A stretch of 64,000 nucleotides of DNA, taken from the NCBI GenBank assembly GCA_040005635.1, contig JBDTYM010000003.1, positions 1 to 64,000 of the forward strand, in the 5' to 3' direction. Source of the DNA: Dokdonella_A sp040005635 (GTDB taxonomy: Bacteria; Pseudomonadota; Gammaproteobacteria; Xanthomonadales; Rhodanobacteraceae). Shown here piece after piece: positions 60,791-64,000 of this stretch (within the stretch, counting starts at the first letter, position 1; the number at the start of each line of letters is the position of its first letter). The notes under the pieces are model-generated. The model did no database searches and was not told the origin of the DNA. It worked only from the letters and a program-made list of their open reading frames with translations. Made by a program: the position numbers and the translations under genes.

Positions 60791-61666
60791 ATGGAACCGA
60801 ATCGAGTGACCGACGCCAGCGCCCCTGCTCGTGCTGCACAAAGCGATGCCGCCCTCGTGCAGGTGCGCGGTTTGCGCACCGTACTGGGCGGCAAAACGAT
60901 CTTCGACGGCATCGACCTTGACATACCGCGCGGAAAGATCACCGCGATCATGGGGCCGAGCGGTACCGGCAAAACCACGCTACTGCGCCATATCACCGGG
61001 CAGTTGATGCCGGACGCGGGCGAGATCCGCGTGGATGGCATCAATGTGCCGACCTTGTCGCGCAATGCACTGTTCGACCTGCGCGAGAAAATCGGCTTTC
61101 TGTTCCAGAATTCGGCGCTGCTGACCGATTTCAGCGTATTCGAGAACGTGGCGTTCCCTCTGCGCCAGCACCTTCGATTGCCCGAGGAAATCGTGCGCAA
61201 TATCGTGCTGACCAAGCTGCAGGCGGTCGGCCTGCGTGGTGCGGCTGAATTGATGCCGAGCGAACTCTCCGGAGGCATGGCGCGCCGCGTCGCATTGGCG
61301 CGCGCGATGATCCGCGATCCGATGCTGATCCTGTATGACGAGCCGTTCGTCGGCCTGGATCCGATTGCGTTGAACCAGGTATTGAAGTTGATCCGTACCT
61401 TGAACGATACGCTCGGCCTGACCAGCATCCTCGTCGCGCACGAATTTGCCGCGGTCTCGCGCGCAGCCGATCTGGTGTACCTGATCGCTGGCGGCAAGGT
61501 CGTCGCGCGCGGTACGCCGGACGAGCTGACGCGTGCCGATTCAGCCTGGACCAAGCAGTTCTTCGGCGGCGACGCGGATGGTCCGGTACCGTTCCAGTAT
61601 CCGGCGCGCGACTACGCGACCGATCTCGGATTCCCGCCGCGCATGCAACCGGAGCGCGCCGCATGA
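60791..61666 (+). CDS. mlaF: Phospholipid ABC transporter ATP-binding protein MlaF
   Basis: A 291-residue ATPase of the Mla system that keeps outer-membrane lipid asymmetry by moving phospholipids. Walker A is GPSGTGKTT, the Q-loop is FLFQNSALLTDFSVFENVAFPLR (typical of MlaF), the signature is LSGGMARR and Walker B is LILYDEP, with the switch His in VAHEF. The first 20 residues are an extension; GTG 60806 is an alternative start. It overlaps mlaE by 4 nt. Confidence 0.96.
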   Translation: MEPNRVTDASAPARAAQSDAALVQVRGLRTVLGGKTIFDGIDLDIPRGKITAIMGPSGTGKTTLLRHITGQLMPDAGEIRVDGINVPTLSRNALFDLREKIGFLFQNSALLTDFSVFENVAFPLRQHLRLPEEIVRNIVLTKLQAVGLRGAAELMPSELSGGMARRVALARAMIRDPMLILYDEPFVGLDPIALNQVLKLIRTLNDTLGLTSILVAHEFAAVSRAADLVYLIAGGKVVARGTPDELTRADSAWTKQFFGGDADGPVPFQYPARDYATDLGFPPRMQPERAA

Positions 61667-62433
61667 GCGCAGTGCGCAAGGAACCGTCGCGCATCGCCGA
61701 TGCGTTGGCCCAGATCGGTGCTTGTGGCCTGTTCCTGTTCCAGATCCTCGGCGCCGTTCCGAAGAGCCTGCGGCACATCAAAGAGACCGTGCGACAGATC
61801 TGGTTCGTCGGCGCGATGAGCCTGGTCATCATCATGACCTGCGGTCTGTTCGTCGGCATGGTGCTCGGCTTGCAGCTCTACTACGTGCTGTCGATCTTCG
61901 GCGGCACCGCCGCGCTCGGCACGGTCGTCTCGCTGGCGCTGTACCGCGAACTCGGGCCCGTGGTGACCGCGCTGTTGTTCGCCGGTCGGGCCGGCACGTC
62001 GATAACCGCCGAGATCGGCCTGATGCGCGCGACCGATCAGCTCTCCGCGATGGAAATGATGGCGGTCGATCCGCTCGCTTATGTCGCCGCGCCGCGCTTC
62101 CTGGCCGGCATCATCGCGATGCCGCTGCTGGCATGCGTATTCAACGCGCTCGGCATCTTCGGTGCACACCTCGTCGGCGTGACCTGGCTCGGCCTCGACA
62201 ATGGCACGTTCTGGTCGAACATGACTTCGAGCGTCGATGTCTGGAAGGATGTCGTCAACGGCGTCTGGAAGAGCACGGCATTTGGCGCGGTCGTCGCACT
62301 GATCGCGGTATTCCAAGGCTACACGACACCGCCGACCAGCGAGGGCGTGGCGTACGCGACGACTCGCACGGTCGTATTCTCCTCGATCGTCGTGCTGGCA
62401 CTCGATTTCGTGATGACCGCTTTCTTGATGTGA
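61663..62433 (+). CDS. mlaE: Phospholipid ABC transporter permease MlaE
   Basis: A 256-residue inner-membrane permease with about five or six helices. The family motifs LREL-like LYRELGPVVTALLFAGRAGTSITAEIGLMRATDQLSAMEMMAVDP and YVAAPRFLAGIIAMPLLA are present. It forms the channel of the MlaFEDB complex. Start overlaps mlaF (ATGA), and mlaD begins 10 nt downstream. Confidence 0.96.
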   Translation: MSAVRKEPSRIADALAQIGACGLFLFQILGAVPKSLRHIKETVRQIWFVGAMSLVIIMTCGLFVGMVLGLQLYYVLSIFGGTAALGTVVSLALYRELGPVVTALLFAGRAGTSITAEIGLMRATDQLSAMEMMAVDPLAYVAAPRFLAGIIAMPLLACVFNALGIFGAHLVGVTWLGLDNGTFWSNMTSSVDVWKDVVNGVWKSTAFGAVVALIAVFQGYTTPPTSEGVAYATTRTVVFSSIVVLALDFVMTAFLM

Positions 62434-62443
62434 GGCACCGCAC

Positions 62444-62986
62444 GTGACGCAACGACGTTCCTACCAGGTCGGTACCGGCCTGTTCATCCTGCTCGGTTTC
62501 ACCGCGCTCGCGTATCTCGCGACGCAGACGACGTCGGTGGCGAATTTCAGCCAGGGCGACAGCTACACGTTGAACGCGCGCTTCACCAACATCGGCCAGC
62601 TCAAGCTGCGAGCGCCGGTCAAGCTGGCTGGAGTGCGCATCGGCTCGGTCGAATCCATCGCGCTCGATCCAACCAAGCTGGAGGCGCAAGTGAAGATCTC
62701 GATCGACAAGCGCTACCACGGACTGCCGGACGATTCTTCGGCTGCGATATTCACCAGCGGTTTACTCGGTGATCAGTACGTTGGCATCCAGCCGGGCGGT
62801 TCGCCTGACATGTTCAAGGACGGCGACGAATTCGTGCTGACGCAATCGTCGATGCAGCTGGAGGATCTGATCGGCAAATTCCTGGTCAACGGTTCGCCAT
62901 CGCAAAAACCTGCGGACGGCGACGCGCCGCCCGCAAAGGACGCCGGCAAGCCCGCCGCGCCACCTTCCGATACCAATAAGCATTGA
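62444..62986 (+). CDS. mlaD: MCE-domain lipid carrier MlaD
   Basis: A 180-residue protein with one N-terminal membrane helix (GTGLFILLGFTALAYLATQT) and a periplasmic MCE domain (YTLNARFTNIGQLKLRAPVKLAGVRIGSVESI; AAIFTSGLLGDQYVGIQPGG). It hands lipids between MlaC and MlaFE. The tail after about residue 150 is a Pro/Ala/Lys-rich extension. It starts with GTG. Its stop precedes mlaC closely. Confidence 0.95.
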   Translation: MTQRRSYQVGTGLFILLGFTALAYLATQTTSVANFSQGDSYTLNARFTNIGQLKLRAPVKLAGVRIGSVESIALDPTKLEAQVKISIDKRYHGLPDDSSAAIFTSGLLGDQYVGIQPGGSPDMFKDGDEFVLTQSSMQLEDLIGKFLVNGSPSQKPADGDAPPAKDAGKPAAPPSDTNKH

Positions 62987-62997
62987 GGAGCCTATCC

Positions 62998-63642
62998 ATG
63001 TTGCGCACCCTTGGCCTCGCGTTCGTCCTGCTGTTCGGCGCCGCCGCCGCGCCGACGTTCGCCGCCGCGCCGATTCCCGACCAGGTCGTACAGGGCATCG
63101 CAGACGATCTCGGCAAGGCGATCGAGGGCCATCAGGCCGAGCTGAAGAGCGATCACGACAAGTTGATCAAGATCATCGACGGCATCCTGTTGCCGCGATT
63201 CGACATCGACTATGCCTCGATCCTGGTGCTCGGCCAGTACGCGCGTACGGCGACGCCGGAACAGCGTGCGCGGTTCGCGAAGGCGTTCTACAACTCGATT
63301 GCGCACCGCTACGCCGAAGGCCTGCTGAACTACACCAAGGGCCGCGTACGCGTGTTGCCGAGCAATGGCGATCTGAACGACAAACGCTCGATCGTGCGTA
63401 CCCAGGTCGTGCTCGACGATGGCAAGACGCTTGGCGTGGACTATGCGTTCCGCAAGACCAAGGAGGGCGATTGGAGGGCCTACGATGTAATCATCGAGGG
63501 CATTTCATACATCACGAACTACCGCAATCAGGTCGGCGCGGAAATCCAGAAGTCCAGCCTCGACGCGTTGATCACCCGCCTCGAAACGCAGGGCGAGAAG
63601 ACGCTCGAGAACATGGAACACACGCAGCAGGGGGGCCAGTGA
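62998..63642 (+). CDS. mlaC: Periplasmic phospholipid-binding protein MlaC
   Basis: A 214-residue soluble periplasmic lipid shuttle with a signal peptide (MLRTLGLAFVLLFGAAAAPTFA). The ABC transporter auxiliary (Ttg2D) domain shows LLPRFDIDYASILVLGQYARTATPEQRARF, RYAEGLLNYTKGRVRVLPS and DYAFRKTKEGDWRAYDVIIEGISYITNYRNQ. ATG 62998 has GAGGAG 7 nt upstream; a TTG at 62983 would overlap mlaD and is less likely. It overlaps mlaB by 4 nt (GTGA). Confidence 0.96.
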   Translation: MLRTLGLAFVLLFGAAAAPTFAAAPIPDQVVQGIADDLGKAIEGHQAELKSDHDKLIKIIDGILLPRFDIDYASILVLGQYARTATPEQRARFAKAFYNSIAHRYAEGLLNYTKGRVRVLPSNGDLNDKRSIVRTQVVLDDGKTLGVDYAFRKTKEGDWRAYDVIIEGISYITNYRNQVGAEIQKSSLDALITRLETQGEKTLENMEHTQQGGQ

Positions 63643-63944
63643 GCGAGCCGTTGCGGATAGATCGAATCGGCGAAGGTCAAGTTCGCCTCGCTGGCGTGGT
63701 CGGTTTCGCGCAGGCCGCCGCCGCCTTCGGGCGCGGCGCAGAGTTGCTGCATGACAGCCCGGGAGATCTGACCGTCGATGTTTCCGGGCTGCGCAGCGTC
63801 GACAGCGCGACGCTGGCTCTGCTGCTCGCCTGGGCCGCCGAGGCGGCAACACGAAACATACGCTTGCATCTGGCCGCTGTGCCCGCCGACCTCAAGGCGC
63901 TGGCTCATCTGTGTGACGCCGAGCCCCTGCTCGGCATCGCCTGA
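63639..63944 (+). CDS. mlaB: STAS-domain protein MlaB
   Basis: A 101-residue cytoplasmic STAS-domain protein that stabilises and regulates the MlaFE ATPase. The fold is visible in VRLAGVVGFAQAAAAF, LTVDVSGLRSVDSATLALLLAW and NIRLHLAAVPADLKALAHLC. The Ser/Thr at DSATL corresponds to the conserved phospho-acceptor-like site. GTG 63639 overlaps the mlaC stop. No mlaA is seen before the window ends. Confidence 0.9.
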   Translation: MSEPLRIDRIGEGQVRLAGVVGFAQAAAAFGRGAELLHDSPGDLTVDVSGLRSVDSATLALLLAWAAEAATRNIRLHLAAVPADLKALAHLCDAEPLLGIA

Positions 63945-64000
63945 TCCGCGCCTTCGCCGTACCCGAAGTCAGTTGTTCGATTTGACCGGCTTGGCCTGCT

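Noticed and set aside
63969..64000. Possible 3' end of a minus-strand gene (reads QAKPVKSNN then stop)
   Set aside because: Only 32 nt are visible before the window ends, too little to support a gene.
1..64000. CRISPR arrays, tRNA or rRNA genes, replication origin
   Set aside because: No regularly spaced repeats, cloverleaf sequences, rRNA motifs or DnaA-box clusters were noticed on reading both strands.

Overview
The window is high-GC DNA from a gammaproteobacterium, most likely Xanthomonadales (Lysobacterales), close to the Rhodanobacteraceae/Dokdonella side. Three things point there. The housekeeping blocks have that order (rph-rdgB-hemW, yicC-gmk, mlaFEDCB, waaA next to tolC and a PCMT-like gene). 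Sigma factors of the TIGR02999 type are paired with Ser/Thr kinases carrying TPR-like sensors. Several secreted proteins end in a short 'GFE/GFD' tail. Genus is inference; no rRNA or tRNA gene was seen.

Layout. 1-3.7 kb: the 3' end of groEL with two terminators, a decayed IS256-type transposase, a secreted beta-helix protein, and two broken ECF sigma genes lying head to head. 3.7-12.6 kb: a periplasmic protein, an FMN reductase-like flavoprotein, an osmoprotectant-type ABC importer with its binding protein fused to the permease, a Tat-exported amine oxidase, a CadC-like TPR regulator and a DUF1232-like protein. 12.7-17.4 kb: three exported proteins, two of them tandem beta-helix paralogues, all with the GFE/GFD tail. 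17.7-24.3 kb: two tandem receptor Ser/Thr kinases with near-identical kinase halves but unrelated sensor halves, and their upstream ECF sigma factor. 24.4-31.7 kb: a tight minus-strand cluster of diheme oxidoreductase, TonB-dependent receptor, PepSY membrane protein, and a RegB/RegA-type redox two-component pair.

32-50 kb is mostly core and cell-envelope genes: glnE, a membrane patatin, an ELM1-type glycosyltransferase, yceI, a Yip1-like membrane protein, a CHCC zinc-finger protein, a GT4 glycosyltransferase, an O-antigen ligase-like protein, the DUF2339/DUF3999 pair, an LpxL-type acyltransferase and waaA. 50-64 kb holds tolC, a PCMT-like gene, a TetR regulator, a PilZ protein, a DUF1631 protein, hemW, rdgB, rph, yicC, gmk and the mlaFEDCB lipid-transport operon.

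The most unusual parts are the sigma/kinase/secreted-protein block (12.7-24.3 kb) and the redox-sensing receptor operon (24.4-31.7 kb) that adjoin on one strand. At their junction the sigma-factor leader can form two alternative hairpins, one of which hides its ribosome binding site. Statements on function rest on reading motifs by eye; no database search was run.
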